11,415 nucleotides of DNA from a bacterium (GCA_021779435.1 JAJYAR010000044.1:1-11415), one strand, 5' to 3'; positions 1-7,857 are shown, counted from the first letter of the stretch. Notes: generated by a model from the letters alone, not told the origin. Program-made: numbers and translations.

Positions 1-924
1 GCAATGGCCAGCGGAGCCACCCAGCAGGCCTCGTCGCTCGAGGAGACGAGTTCCTCGCTTCACGAAATGGCCAGCATGACGCAGCGGAACTCGGAAAATG
101 CGCAGAACGCGAAGGCGCTTGCGAACCAGGCCCGTCAGACCGCGGATGCCGGTGCCGCCGAGATGGAGCAGATGAAGGCGGCGATGAACGCCATCAAGGG
201 CTCCAGCGTGGAAATTTCGAAGATCATCAAGACCATCGACGAGATCGCGTTCCAGACGAACATCCTCGCCCTGAACGCCGCGGTCGAGGCCGCGCGTGCC
301 GGCGAGGCCGGTCTGGGCTTTGCGGTGGTCGCCGACGAGGTCCGCAATCTGGCGCAGCGGTCGGCCCAGGCCGCGCGTGAGACCGCCGAGAAGATTTCCG
401 CTTCGACGGAGAAGAGCGAACAAGGCGTGCGCATCAGCGACAAGATGGCGGTGAACCTCACGGCCATCGTTGAGAAGACCCGCCAGCTCGATGAGCGCAT
501 TGCCGAGATCGCGCAGTCCTCACACGAGCAGAGCGAGGGAATCGGGCAGCTCAACAGCGCCGTCGCGAGCATGGACAAGATCACGCAGGACAACGCGGCG
601 CTCGCGCAGCAGTCCGCGGCTGCCTCCGAGGAGCTGAAGGCGCAGGCGGGGCAGGTCCGGCTTGCAGTCGACGCGCTGATGCAGATGGTCCGCGGCGTCG
701 ATGCGCCCGGGGCCGCTCCGACGACCGCCAGAATGACGACCGCTTCCCGAACGCCCGCCAGGCAGGGTTCCCGCATGCCCGCGAGGCCCGGCTTCCATCG
801 TGCCGGCGGCAACGGCGACTCAAACGGCCACGCGCATCATTCCAATGGCACGTCCAACGGGACGGCGGATATCGTGACTGCCCGCGCGTCGAGCGACGAC
901 CTCTCATTCGAGGATCATCCGTAG
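1..924 (+). CDS. Methyl-accepting chemotaxis protein, C-terminal part (5' end outside window)
   Basis: This is the cytoplasmic signalling domain of a chemoreceptor. Such proteins form trimers of dimers that bind CheA and CheW and control CheA autophosphorylation. The frame is open to the window edge (GCA, then ATG at 4), so the ATG at 4 is internal and the sensor, membrane and HAMP parts are missing. The first methylation helix lies at about 4-66 (core SLEETSSSL). The hairpin tip is at about 241-357, with the conserved [19 protein letters not shown] core followed by [11 protein letters not shown]. The second methylation helix is at about 598-657 ([14 protein letters not shown]). After it comes a tail of about 75 residues rich in Thr, Ala, Arg, Asn, Gly and His, with three SNG tripeptides. 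It has no NWETF-type CheR/CheB tether and ends SFEDHP. Family assignment is very secure. The ligand cannot be judged. Confidence 0.97.
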   Translation, partial: AMASGATQQASSLEETSSSLHEMASMTQRNSENAQNAKALANQARQTADAGAAEMEQMKAAMNAIKGSSVEISKIIKTIDEIAFQTNILALNAAVEAARAGEAGLGFAVVADEVRNLAQRSAQAARETAEKISASTEKSEQGVRISDKMAVNLTAIVEKTRQLDERIAEIAQSSHEQSEGIGQLNSAVASMDKITQDNAALAQQSAAASEELKAQAGQVRLAVDALMQMVRGVDAPGAAPTTARMTTASRTPARQGSRMPARPGFHRAGGNGDSNGHAHHSNGTSNGTADIVTARASSDDLSFEDHP

Positions 925-963
925 GCCCGGCTTGCGCCTCGCAAATTCATTTTGCAGCCGGTG

Positions 964-1004
964 GGAGGCGCCCGTTCGCGCGTGCCTCCTGGTGTTTCGT
1001 CTTT
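964..1004 (+). terminator. Possible terminator after the chemoreceptor gene
   Basis: GGAGGCGC (964-971) can pair with GTGCCTCC (982-989) as an 8-bp stem containing one G-U pair, with a 10-base loop. The following 990-1004 is T-rich but interrupted (TGGTGTTTCGTCTTT). It lies 40 bases past the chemoreceptor stop and before the kinase start, a sensible place for an intrinsic terminator. The imperfect T tract makes this tentative. Confidence 0.4.
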
Positions 1005-1063
1005 ATTCGCCGCGATAACTTCCCAAACCTCAGGCGGGAGCTGCACGTCGCAGCCGCCATGCC

Positions 1064-4000
1064 ATGCCATCCGTCCGCGCCCGCTTCCTCAGTTTCGCAC
1101 ATACTTGGCCCATCATAGGGCCGGCCGCGATTGCGGCGGGCGGATCAGTGCTGGCGGTAACGGCGAAGGTTGATGGCTTCCATGCCCGCTCCTTCGCATG
1201 GGGTCTGGTTGCGGCGGGATTCCTGGGTGGCTTCGTCTTTTGGGTCGGTTCCGGGGCTGCCAGGCGCCGTCGGCGACGGGCCGACGTGGTGCGCGACCAC
1301 GTCCTGGCCCATTCGGTCCATGCGGTGATATCCACCGACGCGGACGGGATGATCGAGACCTTCAGCCGGGGCGCCGAGCAGATGTTCCGGTGCGGGGCCG
1401 AAGCGATGGCTGGGAAGGCGTCTTTGAGCCGGCTTGCCGACCCGGCGGAGCTGGCGGCGCGGATGCGTGAGCTTTCGGCGGAAATCGGACGCGATGCCAG
1501 GAGCCCCCTCGACGCAATCCTCGGCCGTGCGCGCCTTGCCGACGAACACGAGGAGCGGGAGTGGACCTGTATCCGCTCGGACGGCACGACGTTTCCCGCC
1601 CGGCTGTCCGTCACGCCGCTCGGCAATGGCAACGCCGTCTGCGGCTACCTGGTCATCGTCACCGACACGACGGAGTCGAAGGTGGTCGAGCGCGAGCGCC
1701 GCGAGATCGACACGCGGCTGGCGAAGATCGCACTGCAGGTGCCCGGCATGGTGTTTCAGATCAGGCTCCATCCGGACGGACGGCAGTGCATGCCGTATGT
1801 GAGCGAGGGGATACGGGACATCTTTGGCGTCGCGCCGGAAACCGTCGCCGCGGATGCCACGAAATTCTGGGATGCGATTCATCCGGAGGACCGGCAGCGG
1901 GCAAAGGACTTCTTCCTGGAATGCGCTCAATCCACGGTTCGCTGCCAATGCGAGTTTCGCGCGATCGATCCGCACGGGAAGATCCGGTGGTTGTGGGGCA
2001 ACTCGCTTCCGGAGAAACAGGCTGACGGCTCGATCGTGTGGCACGGCTTCATTGCGGATGTGACCGAGCGACGGCTTTCGGAGCAGGCACACGAGCAGAA
2101 CCGGGCGCTGCTTCACAGCATCCTGGCGAGCGTCGACCTTGGCGTGTTCCTGGTCGATGTGCTGCCGGACGGGGACTTCCGGTTCCTCGAGGTCAACCCT
2201 GCCTACGAGAAGCTCACGGGGATCAGCGCGGCCGAGATCCGGGGGCGTACGCCGCAGGAACTGGTGCCGGTGATTCCCGCGGAGATGGCGGCGTGCCTGC
2301 GCGCCAGTCTCAAGCGCGGCGCTGAGGCCGCCGGTGCGGTCGAGTACGAGGAGCCGTTTTTTGTCCGTGGGCGTCTGCTCTGGTGGCTCACGCGGCTGAT
2401 GCCGCTGCGCGATCCTGCAGGGAAGGTCGTGCGACTTGTCGGACGGTCGATGGACATCACCGAGCGCAAGGCGGTCGAACTCCGCGTGCAGTCGCTCACC
2501 GAGCGCCTGCAACTGGCGACCGAGGCGGCGCAGGTGGGAATCTGGGATTACGATCTCGTCCAGAACAAGCTCGTGTGCGATGCGCGGATGATGGAGCTGT
2601 ACGGTCTCAATCCTGCGACCTTCGACGGATCACTTGGCGCCTGGCGTGAGCGGGTTCACCCGGAGGATCGGGCGCTGGCCGACAAGGAGCTTCGGGACGC
2701 CCTCGAAGCGAAGACCCCCTACAACACCGCGTTCCGCATCGTGCGGGCCGACGGGGAAACCCGCGATGTCCGGGCGCGCGCGCATGTGCAGAGAAACCCC
2801 GCCGGCCGTGCAGTGCGCATGGTGGCGGTCCACTGGGACGTCACGACCGAGCGCCGCGTCCAGGCTGAGATCGAGTTCGCGCGCGACCAGGCGGAAGACC
2901 TCAACAGGCAGTTGGAGGACGCGCTCGAGCGTGCGCACCGACTGGCCCAGGAGGCGGCGGCAGCCACCGTCGCGAAGTCCGAGTTCCTGGCCAACATGAG
3001 TCACGAGATCCGCACTCCGCTGAATGCGATCATCGGCATGAGCGGTTTCCTGCTCGGGACGGAACTCCAGAAGGATCAGCGCGAGTTTGCCGAGACCATC
3101 CGATCGAGCGGCGACGGACTGCTCGCGTTGGTGAACGACATTCTGGACTACTCGAAGATCGAGTCCGGGAGACTTGAGCTCGAGCACCGCGGGTTTGACC
3201 TGCGGGACGCGATCGAGGCGGCGGTGGACGTGCTGGCCGGCCGTGCGGCCGAGAAGAAGCTCAACCTCATCTGTGCGATCGATGCGACCGTGCCGCCGGC
3301 GATCACCGCGGACGTTGTCAGGCTGCGCCAGGTCATCGTGAACCTCTTGAGCAACGCCGTTAAGTTCACGGCGAAAGGCGAGGTGTTCCTTACCGTCGGA
3401 ACGCAGCCGGCCCAGGACAGCGGCCGGGTGCGACTGCGCTTTGCCGTTCACGACTCGGGCATCGGAATACCGCCCGACCGGATGGATCGGCTGTTCAAGA
3501 CTTTCAGCCAGGTCGACGCCTCGACGACGAGGCAGTTTGGCGGCACCGGCCTGGGGCTCGCCATCAGCAAGCGGATTGTCGAGCTGATGGATGGCAGGAT
3601 CTGGGTCGAGAGCGTCCCGGGCAAGGGCAGCACGTTCTGTTTCGAGATTGAGGTGCCGCCGGCCCCGTCTCCGACCCGGCCGTATGCCGTCGGGCGTGTG
3701 CCGGCTCTCGAGGGCCGCCGGCTCCTGATTGTCGACGACAACCCGACGTGCTGTCGCGTGCTGTGCCAGCAGACGGTGCTTTGGGGAATGGTTCCGCGGG
3801 CGGTGAACTCGACGTCCGATGCGCTGGCCTTGCTGAAGAAAGGGGAGACGTTCGATCTTCTGCTGGTGGATTTCGAGCTGGGCGAAACGAACGGCCTTCA
3901 GGCGGCGAACGAATTGCGGCGGGCCGGGCAGGGGACGCCCATTCCGGTGGCGATGATGACCGTCCCCGGGCAGCCGCGTCTAGGGCCGGACTGCGGTGTC

Positions 4001-4513
4001 GCGGGCACGGTGAACAAGCCGGTGAAGGTCGGTGCGCTTTTCGATCTCCTCTGTGACGTGCTCCAGGGGCGGACGACACAGGCCGGAGCGCCGGGCGATC
4101 GGGCTGCAGCGCTGGCGATCGATCGACCGCTCACGATCCTCCTCGCCGAGGACAATCCCGTGAACCAGCGCGTTGCCACGCTCATGCTCCAGCGCCTCGG
4201 CTACAAGACCGACGTCGTTTCAAACGGTCGGGAGGCCATCGATGCGGCGCTTCGCCAGCGATATGACCTGATCCTGATGGATGTGCAGATGCCCGAGGTG
4301 GATGGCCTGCAGGCGTCGCGGGAAATTTGCGCGCGAGTGGGCGCGGAACAGCGGCCGCGGATCGTGGCGATGACGGCAAACGCGTCCGTCGGCGATCGCG
4401 ACCGGTGTCTTGCCGCCGGAATGAGCGACTTCCTTACAAAGCCGGTGCGGGCGGAGGACCTCCGACGCGCGCTGGAGGAAACGCCGCTTCGCGACAGCGT
4501 CACGGCTGCCTAG
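1064..4513 (+). CDS. Membrane hybrid sensor histidine kinase with four PAS domains and two receiver domains
   Basis: This 1149-residue hybrid kinase should autophosphorylate on His and pass the phosphoryl group to its own receivers. Two membrane helices at about 16-33 and 44-63 have only a ten-residue loop between them, and six arginines (67-72) mark the cytoplasmic side. Four PAS folds follow at about 78-204, 215-337, 348-468 and 480-598, three of them ending in a D[VI]TER-type motif. A coiled coil (600-637) leads to the H-box NMSHEIRTPLNAI with H647. ATPase boxes are N760-N764 (NLLSN), DSGIGIP from D797, and GGTGLGL at 826-832. Receiver 1 (about 884-1002) has D891/D892, D936, T966 and K985. 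Receiver 2 (about 1022-1138) has E1029/D1030, D1073 and K1126. Both keep all key residues. Cytoplasmic PAS domains imply internal sensing. The start is constrained by an in-frame stop at 1016-1018. A GGGAG is present but 23 bases upstream, too far for a normal ribosome site. The signal is unknown. Confidence 0.96.
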   Translation: MPSVRARFLSFAHTWPIIGPAAIAAGGSVLAVTAKVDGFHARSFAWGLVAAGFLGGFVFWVGSGAARRRRRRADVVRDHVLAHSVHAVISTDADGMIETFSRGAEQMFRCGAEAMAGKASLSRLADPAELAARMRELSAEIGRDARSPLDAILGRARLADEHEEREWTCIRSDGTTFPARLSVTPLGNGNAVCGYLVIVTDTTESKVVERERREIDTRLAKIALQVPGMVFQIRLHPDGRQCMPYVSEGIRDIFGVAPETVAADATKFWDAIHPEDRQRAKDFFLECAQSTVRCQCEFRAIDPHGKIRWLWGNSLPEKQADGSIVWHGFIADVTERRLSEQAHEQNRALLHSILASVDLGVFLVDVLPDGDFRFLEVNPAYEKLTGISAAEIRGRTPQELVPVIPAEMAACLRASLKRGAEAAGAVEYEEPFFVRGRLLWWLTRLMPLRDPAGKVVRLVGRSMDITERKAVELRVQSLTERLQLATEAAQVGIWDYDLVQNKLVCDARMMELYGLNPATFDGSLGAWRERVHPEDRALADKELRDALEAKTPYNTAFRIVRADGETRDVRARAHVQRNPAGRAVRMVAVHWDVTTERRVQAEIEFARDQAEDLNRQLEDALERAHRLAQEAAAATVAKSEFLANMSHEIRTPLNAIIGMSGFLLGTELQKDQREFAETIRSSGDGLLALVNDILDYSKIESGRLELEHRGFDLRDAIEAAVDVLAGRAAEKKLNLICAIDATVPPAITADVVRLRQVIVNLLSNAVKFTAKGEVFLTVGTQPAQDSGRVRLRFAVHDSGIGIPPDRMDRLFKTFSQVDASTTRQFGGTGLGLAISKRIVELMDGRIWVESVPGKGSTFCFEIEVPPAPSPTRPYAVGRVPALEGRRLLIVDDNPTCCRVLCQQTVLWGMVPRAVNSTSDALALLKKGETFDLLLVDFELGETNGLQAANELRRAGQGTPIPVAMMTVPGQPRLGPDCGVAGTVNKPVKVGALFDLLCDVLQGRTTQAGAPGDRAAALAIDRPLTILLAEDNPVNQRVATLMLQRLGYKTDVVSNGREAIDAALRQRYDLILMDVQMPEVDGLQASREICARVGAEQRPRIVAMTANASVGDRDRCLAAGMSDFLTKPVRAEDLRRALEETPLRDSVTAA

Positions 4514-5393
4514 CGTCCTGCGGCGTGGTCGGAAGATGTCCGAGGCCCGACTGCGCCTGTCGATTGGCCGGGTCGAGCTCCACGGCATTTTCATACGCCG
4601 CGCGTGCCTCGGCGGGATTTCCCAGCTTCTCTTCGATGTCGCCGAGCCGGTACCAGAGATTGCTGTGAGTCGGGGACGCGGGGTGCGGCGGCTCGAGGGT
4701 GAGCGCCTTTCTCAGGCATTCAACCCCCCGTTGCAGATTCGTCCCGCTCACGCTCGCCGTCCTGCCATACTGATAAAGCGCCGTGTAGTCGTTGGGATTC
4801 CTTGCAAGCGCCTCGTCGCACAGGCGGAACGCGCCCGCGTAATCCTTCATGCTGGCCCTAGCCAGGACTGCCAGAGCTGTCGCCCGCTCCGGGTCCCGGG
4901 CCCGAATTTGGGCGAGTTCGGCATCGGCCTTGGCCGTGCTGCCGCCAACGAAGAACGGCGCTCGGAGGTAGAACTGGAAAAGGCCCTCTCGCGCATCCAG
5001 GTTCGACGGGTCCATCCCCACCGCCTTCTCGAGTGCCGCCTTGCCCTCCCTCGCGGCTGAAAGCGAATTGGTGCGGCCGGCGAGTTCGAGTGACGTGCCG
5101 CCGAAGTCCGCGAGGAAGGCGGCGTTTTTGGGTTCACGCTCGACGGCTTTCCTGAAGCAGCGAACAGCCTCCTCGTACGCCGCGTTGTCGCGGCGCGCCT
5201 TCCAGACCACCCCCAGTTCATGCCAGGCCTCCGCGTTGGCGGGCTCCCGGTCGACGATCGCCTGGAGTGCGTCGCGTGCCTCGGGGTAGCGTCCGGCCTT
5301 AGCGAGCGCGACGGCGGCGGGATATCCCACCTCGGCCCCGCGGAGCGTGGCAGTGACGGCCAGAACTAGGGCGGCAATGCGTCGCGAATGCAT
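4500..5393 (-). CDS. Exported tetratricopeptide-repeat protein
   Basis: The ATG at 5393 gives 297 residues and begins with a clear signal peptide: basic MHSRR, a hydrophobic core, and cleavage probably after A20 (LRGA|EV). The frame extends 13 codons further to a TTG at 5432, which would bury the signal peptide, so 5393 is preferred. TPR helices are seen at about 25-53, 54-89, 93-130, 175-200 and 245-277, with signatures such as AGRYPEARDALQ and LGNPAEARAAYENAVELDP. TPR proteins are scaffolds for protein contacts; no enzymatic motif is visible. The gene is convergent with the hybrid kinase and overlaps its last 14 bases, and divergent from the receiver protein at 5559. A periplasmic or outer-membrane adaptor role is plausible, but the partner is unknown. 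It is probably monocistronic. Confidence 0.85.
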   Translation of the reverse strand: MHSRRIAALVLAVTATLRGAEVGYPAAVALAKAGRYPEARDALQAIVDREPANAEAWHELGVVWKARRDNAAYEEAVRCFRKAVEREPKNAAFLADFGGTSLELAGRTNSLSAAREGKAALEKAVGMDPSNLDAREGLFQFYLRAPFFVGGSTAKADAELAQIRARDPERATALAVLARASMKDYAGAFRLCDEALARNPNDYTALYQYGRTASVSGTNLQRGVECLRKALTLEPPHPASPTHSNLWYRLGDIEEKLGNPAEARAAYENAVELDPANRQAQSGLGHLPTTPQDARQP

Positions 5394-5396
5394 GCA

Positions 5397-5424
5397 GTCC
5401 GACGAATCTGGGAAAGCGTCGGAC
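5397..5424. repeat. Perfect inverted repeat, 8-bp arms
   Basis: GTCCGACG (5397-5404) and CGTCGGAC (5417-5424) are exact reverse complements with a 12-base spacer. The repeat lies immediately before the TPR start codon, so in the TPR transcript it would form a hairpin just upstream of the ATG. It could be an operator or a translation-limiting hairpin. Confidence 0.6.
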
Positions 5425-5433
5425 GTTGGCAAA

Positions 5434-5451
5434 TGCGGACTGCGATCCGCA
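5434..5451. repeat. Perfect inverted repeat, 6-bp arms
   Basis: TGCGGA (5434-5439) and TCCGCA (5446-5451) are exact reverse complements around a six-base spacer that begins CTGCGA. The left arm overlaps one of the three CGGACTG heptamers, so it may be a binding-site half rather than an RNA structure. Confidence 0.5.
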
Positions 5452-5484
5452 CCCTGGCGGCCTGATGTGCGAATATCGGAAGAT

Positions 5485-5504
5485 CCCTGATCGAATAATC
5501 AGGG
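5485..5504. repeat. Perfect inverted repeat, 7-bp arms, around a -10-like hexamer
   Basis: CCCTGAT (5485-5491) and ATCAGGG (5498-5504) are exact reverse complements with the AT-rich spacer CGAATA. The -10-like AATAAT (5494-5499) is in its centre, 60 bases before the receiver gene start. This arrangement fits a repressor or activator operator at the promoter. No run of T follows on either strand, so a terminator is unlikely. Confidence 0.5.
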
Positions 5505-5558
5505 CTCGAACGGCCCGGCGGTCCTTGCGGACTGTCCGGCGGCTTCCATCCTAGCCCG

Positions 5559-5957
5559 ATGCCCGCGATGATACTTGTCATCGACGACAACCCGATGGTC
5601 CGGGATGTCGTCCAGGCGATGCTGAAGTCGGGAGGCCATCGCTCCATATCCGCCGAAAACGGAATGGTGGGACTGCGGGTTTACGAGACGCAGCCGTTCG
5701 AAGGCGCGATGATCGACGTCGACATGCCGGGCATGAACGGAGTCGAAGTATGCCGCGAGCTGCACCGCCGGGCGGTCGAGGAACATCGTCCGCTGGTCGC
5801 GTGGCTCATGACCGGCGTGGTGCGGCCCGAGTTGATCGCCGCGGCCTCGGCTGCGGGTGCGGCGGGCGTACTGGCCAAGCCGTTCACAAAGCCCCAGCTT
5901 CTCGAGTGTTTCAGCGAAAGCGCGATCCGCGCCGCCGAGCACGCGTTTGCCGGCTGA
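5559..5957 (+). CDS. Receiver-only (CheY-like) response regulator
   Basis: A 132-residue protein made of one receiver domain and no output domain. Acidic pocket D9/D10 (ILVIDDN), phospho-acceptor D53 in AMIDVDMPGMNG, switch residue T85 (LMTG) and K107 (LAKPF) are all present, so it should be phosphorylatable. The second ATG at 5568 is an equally good start by homology to receiver domains; no ribosome site distinguishes them. Proteins of this kind act as phosphate shuttles, phosphate sinks or by binding a partner, as CheY does. It lies between a hybrid kinase and a kinase/regulator pair, so it could accept phosphate from either. That link is inference. It is convergent with the NarL-type regulator. 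Confidence 0.9.
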   Translation: MPAMILVIDDNPMVRDVVQAMLKSGGHRSISAENGMVGLRVYETQPFEGAMIDVDMPGMNGVEVCRELHRRAVEEHRPLVAWLMTGVVRPELIAAASAAGAAGVLAKPFTKPQLLECFSESAIRAAEHAFAG

Positions 5958-5979
5958 GATTCCGAAGGCAGACCGCAGT

Positions 5980-6042
5980 CGCGGGGTTCCCGCGTCGCTG
6001 CGCGAAACCGAGCTGGGCCCCGCGCTCAGCAGGACGCGGGGC
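5980..6042. terminator. Two GC hairpins between convergent regulator genes, possible terminators
   Basis: CGCGGG (5980-5985) pairs with CCCGCG (5989-5994) around a three-base loop. GCCCCGCG (6017-6024) pairs with CGCGGGGC (6035-6042) around a ten-base loop that contains the stop codon of the minus-strand gene. Both sit where transcripts of the convergent genes must end. Neither is followed by a clear T run on either strand, so intrinsic termination is uncertain. Confidence 0.35.
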
Positions 6043-6712
6043 TGGGCGTCATCGCCTCGGTCCCGGCGTTGTTTTCCTCGACCCACCTCACGCAGAACTG
6101 CACGAGCTGCGTCGCGTTGCGGAGGTTGAGCTTGTCCTTGATGTGGGCCCGGTGCGTCTCGACCGTCTTGATACTGACGTGAAGCTGCGACGCGATTTCG
6201 CGGGTGAGCATGCCGTGGCCGATCAGGTTGACGATTTCGAGTTCGCGGTCGCTGAGCGTTGCGACAGGGGAGGCATCCTCGGCGGTCTCGCCGCTGACGA
6301 GGCGGTTGAGCATCTGGTTCGCGACCTCATCGCTGACGTAGAGCTGGCCGTTGCGAATCCGGCGGATGGCGTCGAGGACCTTGTTCACGACGTCCTGCTT
6401 CATCACGTACGCGCGGGCGCCGGCCTTGAGCACGCGCAGCGCGTAGATGGATTCGTGGTGCATCGAAAGCACCAGGATCTGGATCTTGGGGCTGAAGGCC
6501 TTGATGTTCTTGATGAGTTCCAGCCCGGAGTTCCCCTTGAGCGAGATGTCGACGATGACGAGATCGGGCTGGATCTTCATGATCTGGCTGAGCGCGCTGG
6601 CGGCATCCTCGGCCTGACCGCACACCTCCATGTCGGTTTCACCACCGATGAGGGTTGCGAGCCCCCTTCGAATGAGGGCGTGATCGTCCACGACGAAAAT
6701 ACGAGTTTTCAC
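6026..6712 (-). CDS. NarL/LuxR-family two-component response regulator
   Basis: A 228-residue DNA-binding regulator. The receiver domain (about 1-120) has D9/D10 (FVVDDH), phospho-acceptor D55 in VIVDISLKGNSG, S83 at the switch position and K105 (YVMKQD). The LuxR-type helix-turn-helix spans about 152-215: LSDRELEIVNLI, then REIASQLHVSIKTVETH as turn and recognition helix, then IKDKLNLRNATQ. Phosphorylation should promote dimerisation and DNA binding. The start is GTG, and GTGA overlaps the TGA stop of the upstream kinase gene, so translation is probably coupled and the kinase is its cognate partner. The target genes cannot be read from the sequence. Assignment is firm. Confidence 0.96.
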   Translation of the reverse strand: MKTRIFVVDDHALIRRGLATLIGGETDMEVCGQAEDAASALSQIMKIQPDLVIVDISLKGNSGLELIKNIKAFSPKIQILVLSMHHESIYALRVLKAGARAYVMKQDVVNKVLDAIRRIRNGQLYVSDEVANQMLNRLVSGETAEDASPVATLSDRELEIVNLIGHGMLTREIASQLHVSIKTVETHRAHIKDKLNLRNATQLVQFCVRWVEENNAGTEAMTPSPASC

Positions 6713-7857
6713 GAAGATGTGGGGGATTCAGAGTTGAGCACGGTGGTGGGGTGTGCGACCGGGTACGCCAGGGTCGCGATGACTCCGTGGGGGAGTAGGT
6801 TCTCTATGTTGAAGGTGCCGCCGAGCACGCGGGCCCTGTATTTCATCACGTGCATCCCGATCCCTTCGGGGCGTTGCGATTCCTCGGGAAGCCCCTGACC
6901 GTTGTCCTCGACGCGCATGACGACGCCCTTCGGGTTTGTGGCCAGGGCGATCCTGACGCTGGTGGCCTTGCCATGACGGACGGCGTTGCTGACGGCCTCC
7001 TGGGCGATGCGATACACATGCACGATCATCTCGGGTGTATGACGTGGCAGCTTCTTCGGAAGGGCTATGGTCAGTTCAATGCGAAACAGCACGCGCGCCT
7101 CCGCGGCGAAAGCGGTCAGCGCGTGCTGGACGGTCGAGTACTTCAGCTGCGCCGGAAACAGACCGTGTGCCATTGAGCGCACGCGGTCGGTGGCACCGGC
7201 CAGGTGCGTGTTGAATTCGTCGATTTCGGCCGCGAGCGCGGGATCCACGCGCCGGGCATGCTGGCTCACGACCCGCATCATGAAAGCGAGACCGGCGAGC
7301 ACCTGGCAAAGGTCGTCGTGCAGTTCCTGGCCGATGCGATTGCATTCGCGCTCGCTGACCCGCAGGCACTCCCACTCGAGGTGCTTCTGCTCCGGAATCG
7401 GCATGATCAGGTTCAGAAAGTGGACGACGGCGTTCCCGGTCGGCGACCGGTCGAGAACCCAGTGTCTGACCCACAGCAGTTCGCCCTCTCCGATGATGAT
7501 GCGGTAGTCGAAGAAGTCGCTGTTCGCGAGCGGAGTGCTCCTGCCGATGTGTGCGCGCAATCCGTCCCGATCCGGAGGGTAGATGTTCTCTGTCCAGAGT
7601 GAACCGGCGGCCACCTGTCGGGCACTGAGCCCGAACGGCTCGCCCGTTGATGCGCCGCATTGGAACGAAATCAGTTGGAGATCGTGTCCGATGGCGTCGA
7701 ACACGGCGATCTGGGCGACGCGCATGACATGCGACATGAGCGTCTTCAGACTCGGCATCACGGGCGAATCGGACATCGGCTGCGGGTACGGCAATGCCGC
7801 ATCCGGAGCATAGTGGTCGGATGACCTAGCTGCAGTGGCCGGTAGCCGTGCCGTCAT
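6709..7857 (-). CDS. Soluble PAS / HisKA_3 sensor histidine kinase, partner of the NarL-type regulator
   Basis: Taken from the ATG at 7857, this is 382 residues. A PAS-like fold (about 53-160) is followed by a HisKA_3 dimerisation domain with ERECNRIGQELHDDLCQ (phospho-acceptor H180), then a HATPase_c domain with N-box AQEAVSNAVRHGKA (N291), G1 box EDNGQGLP (D318) and G2 region GIGMHVMKYRARVLGG (332-347). No membrane helix is seen, so sensing is cytoplasmic. This is the NarX/DesK-type kinase class that works with NarL-type regulators, matching its neighbour. The frame is open to an ATG at 8013 (434 residues, AAGG five bases before it), but the extra 52 residues are basic and low in complexity, and their DNA contains a T8 run and a hairpin, so I treat it as leader. 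ATGs at 7776, 7758 and 7737 are other options. No start has a convincing ribosome site. Confidence 0.92.
   Translation of the reverse strand: MTARLPATAARSSDHYAPDAALPYPQPMSDSPVMPSLKTLMSHVMRVAQIAVFDAIGHDLQLISFQCGASTGEPFGLSARQVAAGSLWTENIYPPDRDGLRAHIGRSTPLANSDFFDYRIIIGEGELLWVRHWVLDRSPTGNAVVHFLNLIMPIPEQKHLEWECLRVSERECNRIGQELHDDLCQVLAGLAFMMRVVSQHARRVDPALAAEIDEFNTHLAGATDRVRSMAHGLFPAQLKYSTVQHALTAFAAEARVLFRIELTIALPKKLPRHTPEMIVHVYRIAQEAVSNAVRHGKATSVRIALATNPKGVVMRVEDNGQGLPEESQRPEGIGMHVMKYRARVLGGTFNIENLLPHGVIATLAYPVAHPTTVLNSESPTSS

Larger units (their letters stand above)
5394..5558. promoter_or_regulatory. Divergent intergenic region rich in inverted repeats
   Basis: This 165-bp region separates the TPR gene (-) from the receiver gene (+) and must hold both promoters. 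It contains three perfect inverted repeats, listed separately, and CGGACTG at 5436-5442 and 5528-5534, with its reverse complement at 5395-5401. An AATAAT at 5494-5499 matches five of six bases of a -10 box for the + gene and sits inside the third inverted repeat; no good -35 is visible. No Shine-Dalgarno sequence precedes either start. Regulatory function is inferred from position and symmetry only. Confidence 0.5.

Noticed and set aside
1059..1118. Short out-of-frame reading frame (ATG at 1059) overlapping the kinase start
   Set aside because: It is only 19 codons long, has no ribosome site, and arises from the tandem ATGCCATGCC; no evidence of function.
1145..2512. Long minus-strand open frame (455 codons) opposite the hybrid kinase
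   Set aside because: It lies fully inside the kinase gene, has no recognisable domain, and its Arg/His/Pro-rich composition is typical of the antisense of GC-rich coding DNA.
5400..5432. TTG start at 5432 for the TPR gene
   Set aside because: It would add 13 residues ahead of a good signal peptide and read through the inverted repeat; the ATG at 5393 is better.
5750..6898. Plus-strand open frame of 382 codons across the NarL-type regulator
   Set aside because: It covers two convincing genes (5559 and the 6026 regulator) and part of the kinase, and shows no family motif; it is a shadow of the opposite strand.
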